DNA of 64,000 nucleotides, from contig CM072516.1 of NCBI GenBank assembly GCA_036898135.1, forward strand, positions 20,264,693-20,328,692, read 5' to 3'. The notes under the pieces are model-generated. The model saw only the letters and a list, made by a program, of their open reading frames with translations. It ran no database searches and had not been told where the DNA came from. Positions 1 to 9,423 of the stretch are shown in pieces (the stretch's first letter is position 1; each line of letters begins with the position of its first letter). A program made the translations under genes and the position numbers. The DNA is from Oncomelania hupensis. Lineage: Eukaryota; Mollusca; Gastropoda; Littorinimorpha; Pomatiopsidae.

Positions 1-78
1 TGAACGTTTGAACACTAACGTTGGAGCACTGGGCTGTAGTGGTTCTTCCACTATAGCAGGATACAATTTTGTGGTCAT
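1..78 (-). CDS. Partial viral-type reading frame running off the left edge
   Basis: An ATG at 78 on the minus strand opens 26 codons with no stop before the window edge. It starts MTTKLYPAIVEEPLQPS. It sits 34 bases beyond the end of the next minus-strand gene, the tight packing of the neighbouring viral genes. No domain is recognisable in so short a piece; it could also be chance. Confidence 0.3.
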   Translation of the reverse strand, partial: MTTKLYPAIVEEPLQPSAPTLVFKRS

Positions 79-111
79 ATTTTGTGTGTGAAAAAATAGG
101 CTTTTTATTAA

Positions 112-986
112 TTAACCTGATTTTAGTTTATTAGCAAAGTATTCTATTTGACTATCAGAAAATATCTGATCGTTGAAATAAAATGCTAATAGATCTACAT
201 TGTCTAGGTTAATTTGCGTTATTCTTTCAACAGGACTTGGAACAGGGGTAAAAGTTATCTTGGGCGAGGAAACAAATACAGAGTACTGATTTTCATTTTC
301 TCTTTTTTTCATAAATACTGTAATTCATCTGGGATCCTCATCTAAATCAGCCCAACTTAGAGACACTTGAGGAATTACATGAACATTTCTCTGCATAGGT
401 TTGTGAGCAATTATGTCCAGTACTAGCATAGCTGCACTACCTAGCTGTAAAGGCGGCTGCAGAACAACTCTAACATTTTTCCCTGCGGTTTCACGCTTAT
501 GTAAAACATAGTCGCTTTTTTTTGTAGGCTTTGATTTCTATGTTTTCTCCATAATTTTCTTCCGGCACTAGAATAACTAACATAGGCCCGGCGTTGATAA
601 TTTTCTTAAATTAATTGTCTGGTCCCATAAAAGTGTAAGGGCTTTGACACTTGAATTTAATAAGCCAATCTAATTCTGAGTTTACAGGTGTTAAAGACCA
701 GATATTTTCTCGTTTAGTAATAGCATACTTAAAATCGGGATGTACTTTACCGGCATTAAAGTCCTTTAGCTGATCGATGGATGGTTTTTTCTGGCGGCAC
801 TGACGGTGGCACTGGCGGCACTGCCGGTACTGCTGGCACTAGCGCTCGTTTATAATATCCATTTGGTGTAAAATCGAAACCGTAAATAGACCCAACAATA
901 GCATTCGCATCAAAGTCAATTGTGTCTGCTAGGTCTTTCAGTTCAATGGTAGGACAAGTTACTGCAATTATAGGGCCGTTCGACAT
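112..986 (-). pseudogene. Broken virion-type gene, N-terminus at 986
   Basis: An ATG at 986 (MSNGPIIAVTCPTIELKDL) opens 76 codons with a proline-rich stretch (PAVPPVPPSVPP). Coding-like sequence continues on the same strand in shifting frames with several stops, and the last 66 codons (112-312) are open again. The span would suit one protein of about 280 residues. I do not recognise its function; position among capsid-type genes suggests a structural protein. The breaks (about 760, 620, 500-340) indicate a dead copy. It may equally be two small genes. Confidence 0.4.
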
Positions 987-1005
987 TGTATTTTTAAAAT
1001 AAACT

Positions 1006-1755
1006 TTATTTTATTTCAAGAGAAATTGTAAGATCTTCAAAGTCTACAATTTCGTTGTTTTGGTTAGTTATTTTGAAGCAGAAGTTAGTATGATAGTCCT
1101 GACTTAAGAGACGTTTTTCAGGCAGAAATTTTAATGAAACTGGATCGCAGTAAGATTCTCTCTGAGTTGAAATTATCCTTAGCAGTGTACTAGGAGTTCC
1201 GTTTACTAAGTTTTCCGATGTCTTCAGTTTATGAAGGTACACAAACAATCTATTATTAATGAACAAATTCATAGTTTTTTTCCAATAAATTTAATAGTAC
1301 TGCTGGCGGTGTTGGCGCTAGTGCTGGCGTCAACAGATAAAGATAATTCGTAACTAGTGAAACCTAATATTTCTGCCAGCTTTGGCGCAAGTGTGACGCT
1401 GGTAATGTCTTTATGCTGGATCTTACTGAAAGTTAAAGTTACTATCAAGTTTGCAGGGTTCATTTTTGCTTCAATCGAATGAGGTTTAACGAGTTCTTCA
1501 GTAAGTCTGCGGAGGTCATAATAGCCGGTTTGAATACGTTGCCTTTTTTTTATTAATCATTATCCAGTTGTTGTTTAGATCATGACTAATATTTACCCAT
1601 TTAACCGTGTAGAATATTTCATGTAGGATTACTTGAAGGTCCCTGTTTTTGTTGTCAATAGGATGACGAAGTTCAATAGGTACGTCTGATTTTACAGATT
1701 CAAAAGTTACAAACATATTTTTTAATACAGTAATAAAAATATAATAAAGCTGCAA
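1006..1755 (-). pseudogene. Broken viral gene(s) of unknown role
   Basis: Three minus-strand open pieces abut: 1516-1755, 1269-1463 and 1006-1272. The first and second are separated by a frame change at an A-run near 1547-1554. The second and third overlap by a stop/start ATGA at 1269-1272, so they may be two genes or one gene with another frameshift. A likely start is the ATG near 1716 (MFVTFESVKSDVPIELRHP). No enzymatic motif or membrane segment is evident. Gene-sized open frames in this position recall small structural proteins of Polinton-like elements. Divergent from the plus-strand gene that starts about 20 bases upstream. Confidence 0.4.
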
Positions 1756-2925
1756 AGTATACTACAGGGCCTTATTATTACGAAAAAGCAGTCGACCTAA
1801 CCAAGCTGACAATAGCTGTGGCAGCCCAGGTTCATTTCAAAACTAGCCCCCATAATATTTTTGATCATTACCTCAACCCAGACCTAACGAATGACGTTTT
1901 AGCTAACCAATGGCTAAACAATGGGGGTATGCAGTTCTTTCAGAATCAAGTTAATGTTGCCGTGTCATGCGCTACAACCGGTTGCGGGTTGCGGAGTTTC
2001 TTACATTCATCACCTTAATCACCCAGATCCTATGTTGAAGTCTATTTACCTGTTCCATTTATATTACCAAGTGAGGCGGGTGTTGTCTGAACTTCAGGTT
2101 CCGTTACCCACAGACAAAAACTTTAATTCTTTTAACAACGGCTTTGACAAGAAAGCGTATCAAAGGTTGTGCAATGAATTCGGAATTGATACTAAAACAG
2201 ACTTCAGACAAAAACTAGACCTCAATCATGGAATGGGGACTTTATTTAGATACAGTGTAGGTAATTTATACACGGGGCCTTACGTACCTGGATTCACATC
2301 ATTTAACCACAACAGCCAGGTTCCTTTACTTTATATCAGACAAAAACGATGTACAGCATATAGCACTTTTATATTGGACACATCAAACGGATTTACCCAA
2401 AGCGGGGTGGAAAGGCTGTATGAATCTATTCGTACGTACGCGTGGTGCATTCTTGGGTCTCAAGCGCAAACACGAAGTAATATCATTGGAGAGGGAACTA
2501 GCTTCGATGCACAAAAGCAGTTTCTAGCCAACATAGAAGATTCTATTCATTCTGCAGTAGATTTACCCGCGAGTATTAAAAGATATCAAGACACATTAAA
2601 GTATGCTAGATCGAAAGTAGATTACGTAATAGGTTTAGGACTGTATATGTTGCCTTCAGACCTTCAGCTTAGGATAGGAACTATATCAAACTACAACAAC
2701 AATATAGTGATTGCCGACCCACAGTTTCATATAGGCTACAATCCTACAATAAATACAGTAAATAATGAACCTTTAAGTTTACCACCTCCACCGCCACAAG
2801 GTTTATCGAGCCAGCCAAGCTTGCCGGACCTGCAGGTTATTGATCATGGACATGGGGTTTCGCATCTAGCGCTTACAGGTGGTTTGCTGTTTGCAGGCCT
2901 AGTGGGGATATATTATTTTAAGTAG
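1737..2925 (+). pseudogene. Virion-type protein with C-terminal membrane anchor, one frameshift
   Basis: Open from 1737 (after an in-frame TAA) to about 1990, where a single frame change joins it to the 1921-2925 frame. No ATG lies at the head of the first part, so the start is lost or unusual. The product would be about 390 residues: a globular region, a proline run (PPPPPPQG) near the end, and a hydrophobic C-terminal segment (LALTGGLLFAGLVGIYYF) that looks like a membrane anchor. From recall, similar proteins sit beside capsid genes in Polinton-like elements; I cannot say whether it is a penton, spike or minor capsid protein. Its 3' end overlaps the converging gene at 2899. Confidence 0.5.
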
Positions 2926-3472
2926 CCAGAGTAATATTAGTATAAACAAAGACCACAGATGTTCAGACGCCCAAACCACAACTTTAGAAGCAGTATTAAA
3001 TACCCATGAAAATACAGAACCTAATATTCCTGGAAGTGCGTCTACAAGTTTGTCACCTAGGCATTTCAATAAGTTAGCAACGTTTTGTAATGTTCTCTTA
3101 ATCCAGTCTTTAACCGGACTACCACCAGATCCTCGCACTTCCTCCAGCACTGCCACCAATGCCTATGGTTCTAGTAAGAGCTAAGATTAGTGTGCTTATT
3201 GTCATCCCAACAGCTGTGAGAATGCTAAATATTGTAACACCTTGCTCTCTGAACAGTGTTTGAACTCTTTCTGCAAGTGTAGTGTCTTCATGCAAAATTT
3301 TATGCACTGTTTCTCTTATTCTAGCAAAATTAGTTATTAATTTTTCTGTTTATGGATAAGGCTTCTAGCCTCGCTGAGCCTTCTGTGTAAAAGGTCTGCG
3401 AGCCTCTTTTGGATCATCTGTTTTACCTCAAAGCTTAAGTTCGAGTCATCAGCTTCTTCTAGTTTATTTTAT
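2899..3472 (-). pseudogene. Small hydrophobic virion-type protein, frameshifted
   Basis: Two overlapping minus-strand frames (3119-3307 and 2899-3159) form one gene with a frame change near 3140. Degraded coding sequence extends upstream to about 3472 with further breaks. The first part holds a hydrophobic segment (VTIFSILTAVGMTISTLILA), then a Gly/Ser-rich linker, an amphipathic stretch, and a second hydrophobic C-terminus (LWSLFILILLWLLKIIYP). Two membrane segments suggest a membrane-associated or membrane-active virion component. I recall this architecture from Polinton-like elements but know no assigned function. It converges with, and overlaps by 27 bases, the gene ending at 2925. Confidence 0.45.
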
Positions 3473-4168
3473 TTATTTTTCTATATGTTTGTCGAGCTCA
3501 CTGAGCTTGGCTAAATTCATCATTGTCTCCCCTCTCACAGATTGTAAAGCTTTATCTAAGCCATGAAGTTTGCGCAGTGGCAATAATGGCGGGTCATTTT
3601 CTATAACCTGATCAATATTAGTGTCCCCATTTGTTTGTAAGGTTTTTAACTCTGTATTTACTTGTAATGCTGAGTCAGTTAAGTCTTGTAGCCCTATTTC
3701 TGAATTTGGTAACGATGCGTCTATTCGTTGAAGTGAAGCTACTGCTTGGCGATGCAATGCTCTGTTATCAGAAAGTCCCAATGATCGTATTACGGTCACT
3801 GGGATTCTAGCTTTCAAAGTACCCCAGGCATAAAATTTATCAGGATTCTTTGACATAGTTAACTGAACTCTTACTCTTTTACCAGATACAGTAGTGTTTA
3901 TAAACAAGTGATTATTTTTGTCTAGTTCGAAGTCACTTGGACTAACATAGTCTGGTAACTCACGCCCGAGGTAATTGTAAAACTTATTAATTTTTCTGGC
4001 TTTTTGTGTTTCAGTTACTTGAAGTAATTCTTCTCCTATACTTAGCCTTGTTTGGCTCATGTCGTCTCCTACAATAGAAAGAATTCTGCTGGTTGTGTCA
4101 ATGTCGAGGTCTTCATTAGGCTCATTTGGTTTAAACACTTCATCAGGAGCTTCACCGCCTGTTGCCAT
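3473..4168 (-). CDS. Intact viral-type protein of unknown function, 231 aa
   Basis: Uninterrupted frame of 231 codons from ATG 4168 (MATGGEAPDEVFKPNEPNED); an in-frame ATG at 4192 would add eight residues but overlaps the presumed divergent promoter. Acidic N-terminus, a central basic segment (SGKRVRVQLTMSKNPDKFYA) and a helical, charged C-terminus. No signal peptide, membrane segment or catalytic motif seen. It is the only viral gene here without a break, which may be chance. It lies 31 bases from, and divergent to, the capsid gene, which suggests a late virion or assembly role. Function unassigned. Confidence 0.6.
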   Translation of the reverse strand: MATGGEAPDEVFKPNEPNEDLDIDTTSRILSIVGDDMSQTRLSIGEELLQVTETQKARKINKFYNYLGRELPDYVSPSDFELDKNNHLFINTTVSGKRVRVQLTMSKNPDKFYAWGTLKARIPVTVIRSLGLSDNRALHRQAVASLQRIDASLPNSEIGLQDLTDSALQVNTELKTLQTNGDTNIDQVIENDPPLLPLRKLHGLDKALQSVRGETMMNLAKLSELDKHIEK

Positions 4169-4199
4169 TTTAAATATATATTTTTTTATCACATTAAAA
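4169..4199. promoter_or_regulatory. Candidate bidirectional viral promoter
   Basis: Only 31 bases separate the ATG at 4168 (minus) from the ATG at 4200 (plus). The gap is almost pure A/T and contains a TATA-like run (AAATATATATTTTTTTATC). A shared late promoter is the simplest reading, although the true elements may extend into the coding sequences. Confidence 0.35.
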
Positions 4200-4284
4200 A
4201 TGCAAAGCTACAGGAACTTGTTAGACCCAACATGCCGAATGAGGACGCCTTTAGGTATCAAAGGCGAGAAGAGCACAATAATTA

Positions 4285-7200
4285 ATATAATAATAATAAT
4301 AATAACGGATTTTTATATAGCGGGTACTCCAGCCTATGACCAGACTCACCACGCTTTACATAGTCATAACATATAAATACATGCACTCGATGAAACATCA
4401 CTATTGCTACAATACACCAAAAGACGGGACAGTAAAGGTACAGACTATTTACAGTTATGTACATAAATTACAAAAAAGACAAAAATATACTATTTACAAC
4501 TATGTACACAAATGACAAAAAAGACAGAAAGTAGAATAGCGGATCAGACATAGACAAGAGATGAGAGAATGGCAGCAGGACACAAATCAGTCTGAATAAT
4601 GCAGTTTGAAGAGGTGGGTTTTGAGGGCCTTTTTGAATGCTTGTGTTGATTGTATGTTGCGGATATGGGAGGGAAGGGAATTCCACTGCTTAGGTGCGGA
4701 GTAGGCGAATGCACGTTGGCCGTATGTCTTAGTGCGGGTGACGGGAACCTTGAGTGTGCGAGTGTCAGCAGATGATCTTAAAGTGCGTGAAGGGGCGTAG
4801 ACAGACAGTAGATCAGCAAGGTAGGAAGGACAAGAATCTGTGAAGAAGTTGTGACAGAGAACAGAGAGTTTGTAATCTATGCGTGCTTGCACAGGAAGCC
4901 AGTGAAGGGAATGTAGCAGAGGTGTGATGTGATCACGTTTCTTTGCTCGGAATACTAGTCTAGCTGCTGAGTTCTGAACCTTTTGTAGTTTGTCAATGAT
5001 GTGTTTCGGGGAGCCAGCAAGGAGAGAGTTGCAATAGTCAAGACGAGAGAGGACGAGAGCGCAGACTAGGGTTTTGGTGGCCGGGACTGTAAGATAGTGG
5101 CGAAAGGAGCTGATTTGGCGTATGGCCGTGTATGCAGAGCGACAGACGTTGGAGATGTGGTTGTTGAGGGACAGGTCATCGGAGAGAATGTAGCCGAGAT
5201 TTCTTGCAGAGGATGAGAACTGAGTGTTTGTTGTCCCTACTGTAAGCGATGTTGGGAGAGGCGAGAGTGAGGAGGAGGTGTTGTGCTTGTGAATGAGGAG
5301 GGCTTCGGTTTTATCGTCATTAAGCTTAAGCTTGTTGAGTGTCATCCATGATTTAATGTCTGTGATGCAGTTCTCCAAGGTCTGAACAGTGGAATTAATG
5401 AGAGAGGGGGCGGTGGATTTATACAGTTGTGTGTCGTCTGCAAATGACTGACTCTCAACAGCATGCTTTCTAAGCAGGAGAAGCAGTGGCTTGGTGTACA
5501 GAGTGAATAACACCGGCCCTAAAACGGAACCCTGAGGCACGCCGCACACCAAGTCTGCTGTGCTGGAGAAACAGCCATCGACAGTGACTGCTTGTGATCT
5601 GTCAGAAAGATATGAGTGGAACCAAGCCAGGACCGAGCCAGAGATTCCAAAATAGTGTTGAAGAGTGTTAAAGAGAATGTGATGGTCGACTGTGTCAAAG
5701 GCGGCTGAGAGGTCTAATAAGGTGAGAACGGAGACGTTGCCATTATCTAAGGCGAGCAACAGATCATTGGTTACCTTTAGGAGGGCTGTCTCAGTGCTGT
5801 GGAATGGTCGGTAGGCAGACTGGTTGGGGCAAAGTAAAGCGTTATCATATAGGTAGGCAAACAGTTGTTTGAGAACAATTTTTTCTATGACTTTGGACAG
5901 GAAGGAGAGGTTTGAAACAGGTCTATAGTTCTTTAGATTATTTTTGTCTAAACTTGGCTTTTTAAGGAGGGGTTTGATGACAGCCGCTTTGAGCACAGAC
6001 GGAACAACACCAGAGAACAGACTCTCGTTGATAATGTGGGTAATGGTCGGGAGTAGAGGGTCAAGATTCTCTATCAACATGGGGGTAGGAATGGGGTCGA
6101 GAGAGCAAGATGTTGGTTTTGAGCTTAAGATGACTTTCTTGACCTCTTGCTCTGTTACTGGTTGAAAAACTTCCATCTTTGCGGTGGTGAGGGAGGGTGA
6201 GAATGGGTTAGTGAGTGGGATCTCATGGCTATCAAGAGCGGCCCTTATGTCAGCAACTTTCTGTGTGAAATAGTTACAAAATACATCTGGGAGCTGACAT
6301 GCTGGATGTGTGGATGGGAGTGATGTTGCATTGCTCTTACCCCTTAGCTGATTGCAAATGTCAAACAACTGTTTACAAGTTTCACTGCTACTAATTCTGT
6401 CGCTAAAGTACCGGGTTTTGGCAGTCTGGACTATTTTAGTGACCCGTTTTTTTGCAGCGGTGAAAATCTGCTTGCTGACTTCTAAACCGGATTTGAGCCA
6501 CTTTTTCTCAGCTTTGCGTCGGTGTTTCTTCGCCTCAGAGAGCTCGTCCGTGATAGACTCGTACCAGGGTGCTGAGCGAGTTGCCTTGACCTTCTTCTGG
6601 GCCACGGGAGCGTGCCGATCGAGCACCGCCTGAAGTGTACTATTCAGCTGATCCACAGTGGGGCACAGTTCTGGGGTCACTTTAGCGGTAAGGTCTTGCT
6701 TGAAAGCATCCCTATCCATGGTGCGCAGGCTGCGAGCCTTCCTGAACATGGGGGGAGGAGGGGGGGCTGCGACGCTTAGTTCGCACATGACACAGAAATG
6801 GTCAGATGTTAATTCCTGGGTGACTGAAGTTGATCTAACAACATTATCTTGAGGCCTATGCATAACCCAATCTATGATGTGACCACGGCTGTGTGTGGGT
6901 TCTGTGACTGACTGAGAAAGACTAAACTGATCTAAAAGTTCAATCATCTTTGCGGTGGAAGGTTGCTGGGGTTGGTCAAAGTGAAAGTTAACGTCTCCTA
7001 AAACTATGTATGTTCCTGACAGTGTGTTGCAATAATCAAGCAGGACTGGAAATTCTTGGTGGAAAATTGCATCAGTTAATTTATTTTTCTTGCTTGGAAA
7101 GGTGCGATATATGCATATGAAGTGAATGTTCTGCTGTGGAACGGACAGGCTAAGTTGAACAACTTCAAAGGACGAGTGGGTGAAAGCGAAGTCTGTAATG

Positions 7201-8049
7201 AAGCCAAGGTGACGGGACAGACTGTTTCTGTAAATGATAGCAAGGCCACCTCCGCGATTTGAGCGAGGCAGCGAGCATACAGAGTAGTCAGAAGGGGTTA
7301 AATCAGAGCATTTACCCTCGTCGCCAGTCTGCCGAAACCAGGTTTCCTGGATGAACATTATGTCAGTCTGCTTGTGTGAGATGAAATCTTGCAAAGCGGT
7401 ACGTTTTTGAATGGGACCTAGCGATTGAGCATTGAATGATGCAATGCGTAGGCCTAGAGGGCTATGGCTATCGAGGTGTGAAGATAGGGGTTGGGGGGAG
7501 AGGTTGATGTGAATGAGATTGTCTGTGTTACAGCGATGGGTCTCAGGCCTAGTGGTACTCTGTTGGTGTGATGCAACATGAAGCATGGGGTCAGCGTTGG
7601 AAAGCGTAGGCGATGATCTGTGTGTAAGGACAACAGGGATAGACGAGATGTTTTGTTTGCGTTTGCCTCCACGACTAGTCCGTTTTCTGGGCAAATGACG
7701 GCCGATCGAGAACTCTTTTAATCGGAACACAAGGTCGGGAGCGAGCTTCGTGCGTGTAGACTTCAATGACAGTAGCTTATCGCGTGTGTAGCTTGTGGAT
7801 GGGATGCCGGAACAAGATGGCGGACTACGTGAGTGCAAGAAAGCACTGTGAACGAAGCGAAAAACAGATAGAGTAACCAAACGAACATAAAAAGAGAAGC
7901 AAAGCAACGCTACACTTACTTGAGGATCCATGAGACAACAATTACACAATACAAAACTCACAACAAAACACTGTAAACACCGCAAAATCACAAAATTCAA
8001 CAGAGCTCGTGTTGGTACAACCTGTCGGCGTCAACCGGAAACTCCGTCT
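4285..8049 (-). mobile_element. L2/CR1-type LINE, apparently full length, inserted in the capsid gene
   Basis: Flanked by a short direct repeat TAATTA (4279-4284 and 8050-8055); removing the element and one repeat keeps the capsid frame open. The minus-strand 3' end carries an (ATT)n tail preceded by a short UTR (4285-4586). The 5' UTR is only about 50 bases. Contains one intact ORF. A matching 3' terminus appears at 63918-64000. Intactness inside a decayed virus gene implies a recent insertion. Confidence 0.85.
4587..8000 (-). CDS. L2/CR1-type LINE ORF2: endonuclease-reverse transcriptase, intact
   Basis: 1137 codons without a stop. Residues about 183-430 form an exonuclease-endonuclease-phosphatase (APE-like) nuclease that would nick target DNA: RIASFNAQSLGP, IMFIQETWF, LGDVNFHFDQP and TSDHFCVM are the usual blocks. 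Residues about 650-900 form the reverse transcriptase: NYRPVSNLSFLSKVIEK, LLDLSAAFDTVDHHIL, GVPQGSVLGP and SFADDTQLY with the catalytic FADD. The C-terminus has the L2/CR1-type RLDYCNSLLAG and KQWNSLPSHIR segments. No RNase H. The first ~180 residues are low-complexity and may be partly untranslated. A separate ORF1 is not seen. It would act in the nucleus by target-primed reverse transcription. It looks competent. Confidence 0.9.
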   Translation of the reverse strand: MNFVILRCLQCFVVSFVLCNCCLMDPQVSVALLCFSFYVRLVTLSVFRFVHSAFLHSRSPPSCSGIPSTSYTRDKLLSLKSTRTKLAPDLVFRLKEFSIGRHLPRKRTSRGGKRKQNISSIPVVLTHRSSPTLSNADPMLHVASHQQSTTRPETHRCNTDNLIHINLSPQPLSSHLDSHSPLGLRIASFNAQSLGPIQKRTALQDFISHKQTDIMFIQETWFRQTGDEGKCSDLTPSDYSVCSLPRSNRGGGLAIIYRNSLSRHLGFITDFAFTHSSFEVVQLSLSVPQQNIHFICIYRTFPSKKNKLTDAIFHQEFPVLLDYCNTLSGTYIVLGDVNFHFDQPQQPSTAKMIELLDQFSLSQSVTEPTHSRGHIIDWVMHRPQDNVVRSTSVTQELTSDHFCVMCELSVAAPPPPPMFRKARSLRTMDRDAFKQDLTAKVTPELCPTVDQLNSTLQAVLDRHAPVAQKKVKATRSAPWYESITDELSEAKKHRRKAEKKWLKSGLEVSKQIFTAAKKRVTKIVQTAKTRYFSDRISSSETCKQLFDICNQLRGKSNATSLPSTHPACQLPDVFCNYFTQKVADIRAALDSHEIPLTNPFSPSLTTAKMEVFQPVTEQEVKKVILSSKPTSCSLDPIPTPMLIENLDPLLPTITHIINESLFSGVVPSVLKAAVIKPLLKKPSLDKNNLKNYRPVSNLSFLSKVIEKIVLKQLFAYLYDNALLCPNQSAYRPFHSTETALLKVTNDLLLALDNGNVSVLTLLDLSAAFDTVDHHILFNTLQHYFGISGSVLAWFHSYLSDRSQAVTVDGCFSSTADLVCGVPQGSVLGPVLFTLYTKPLLLLLRKHAVESQSFADDTQLYKSTAPSLINSTVQTLENCITDIKSWMTLNKLKLNDDKTEALLIHKHNTSSSLSPLPTSLTVGTTNTQFSSSARNLGYILSDDLSLNNHISNVCRSAYTAIRQISSFRHYLTVPATKTLVCALVLSRLDYCNSLLAGSPKHIIDKLQKVQNSAARLVFRAKKRDHITPLLHSLHWLPVQARIDYKLSVLCHNFFTDSCPSYLADLLSVYAPSRTLRSSADTRTLKVPVTRTKTYGQRAFAYSAPKQWNSLPSHIRNIQSTQAFKKALKTHLFKLHYSD

Positions 8050-9423
8050 TAATTATTACAAACAATCCAAGCAGCATAGAGCCTAATCAGCTAATAACCA
8101 TACGATTTCCAAATTTAGGTCCTGATGATGTAATAGTTCCGGGAAGTCCTAAATTGGGATTTAAAATTAGTCTAAATTCTGATGATGATCCTAACAGAAC
8201 CGTAGTCAACAATCTAGGCAGAGCTATAATTAAAACAATGGTTATTAAACTTGATGGGTGAGAAATCCAAAGTATTGATGATGCCGGTGTTTTGTTTTGT
8301 TCCACAGATCTGTGGCTAAGTAAATATGAAAGGGAAGATTTGGTTGGTCAAGGCATTCAAACCCCCAATGTGGCAAAGCTTCGAATCAAAGCTGGCGATG
8401 CTAGCAGTTCTAACAAAGGTGACAATGCATTAGCTGCTGTGTACCAAAAACAGGTTTTATTTTCCACTCAATTTTGAACTGCTGTACAGTCATCTGCCAT
8501 TTCATCAAGGTTCATTTAATGACAGGCTGTCTTACGCAATTAATTTTAATGACTACTCTCAAGTAGTAACTAGCTCTGACAATGATGCTAGCTATACAAT
8601 TACAGACATCGCTCTTGAATATGAAGTGGTCACTCACACTGAACTCAGTAGGATGATCAGGAGGTAATATGACAAACTAGCAATTTATTATGATAGGATC
8701 ATCCGCTACAGACAGTTTAATAACGATTTATTAGATGCACTGTGGACTATCAACATAAATTCACCTGCTTGAAGTTTTAAAGGTGTACTGTTGTTGTTTG
8801 TGAAAGAATCTAATTACAATCGTGACAGTGAAAATTTTGTTAATCCGAATTTTACAAAAGCGTCTGTTGTGATTGAAGGTAAGCCTAATCAATTATTCGC
8901 GAATGGAATGATGGGGTTTCAACAGTTTGATGAGATTAGGAAAATCTTGGCTGGAGGCCATTTAAGGACCGACACTGTGGATTTTATTTCTAAGGATCTT
9001 CATTTGCATGACACAAGACTGCAAGATTATCTGGTGAATAAGTTTGCGTTGTGGTTAGACTTTCGAACCATACCCACCAACGAACTTCATGGATCTGGAA
9101 GAAGAACTGAAAAGGGCACAGATGGCATAACAATTGAATTGCATAGGAAGCAAATGCTAGATCAGAATCAGTTACAGTATAGATGTATATAATTATGGAC
9201 GCTCAGCCTAACATTGAAAATGGAAGATTAAAAGATTTAGTATATTAAAAAATGGCGTCTTTGTTATCTCGTGATCGTCATTGCGGAATGATCGTTTGCA
9301 TGACGTCATGCAGAAAGACTGTCTTTGTTCTGGATTTGTTAGAGAAATATTATGCAGGACACTTTGATTATATAGCTATCTTTTGCCCCATTGTTCAATA
9401 TAATAAAACATACTTAGAACATA

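Larger units (their letters stand above)
4200..9192 (+). pseudogene. Hexon-like major capsid protein gene, split by a LINE and further broken
   Basis: Starts at ATG 4200, is interrupted after 28 codons by the L2 LINE, and resumes at 8050. Damage beyond that insertion: in-frame TGA at 8259, a frame change near 8476, TAA at 8665 and TGA at 8770. The last part (8791-9192) is open. Size without the LINE is about 1.23 kb. Features such as the motif KFALWLDFRTIPTNELHGSG near the C-terminus fit the double-jelly-roll capsid proteins of Polinton/adintovirus-like viruses, by recall. Followed 60 bases later by the packaging ATPase on the same strand, a usual neighbour. Clearly non-functional. Confidence 0.6.

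Noticed and set aside
5944..6852. Plus-strand frames within 4587-8000
   Set aside because: Antisense of the intact L2 ORF2.
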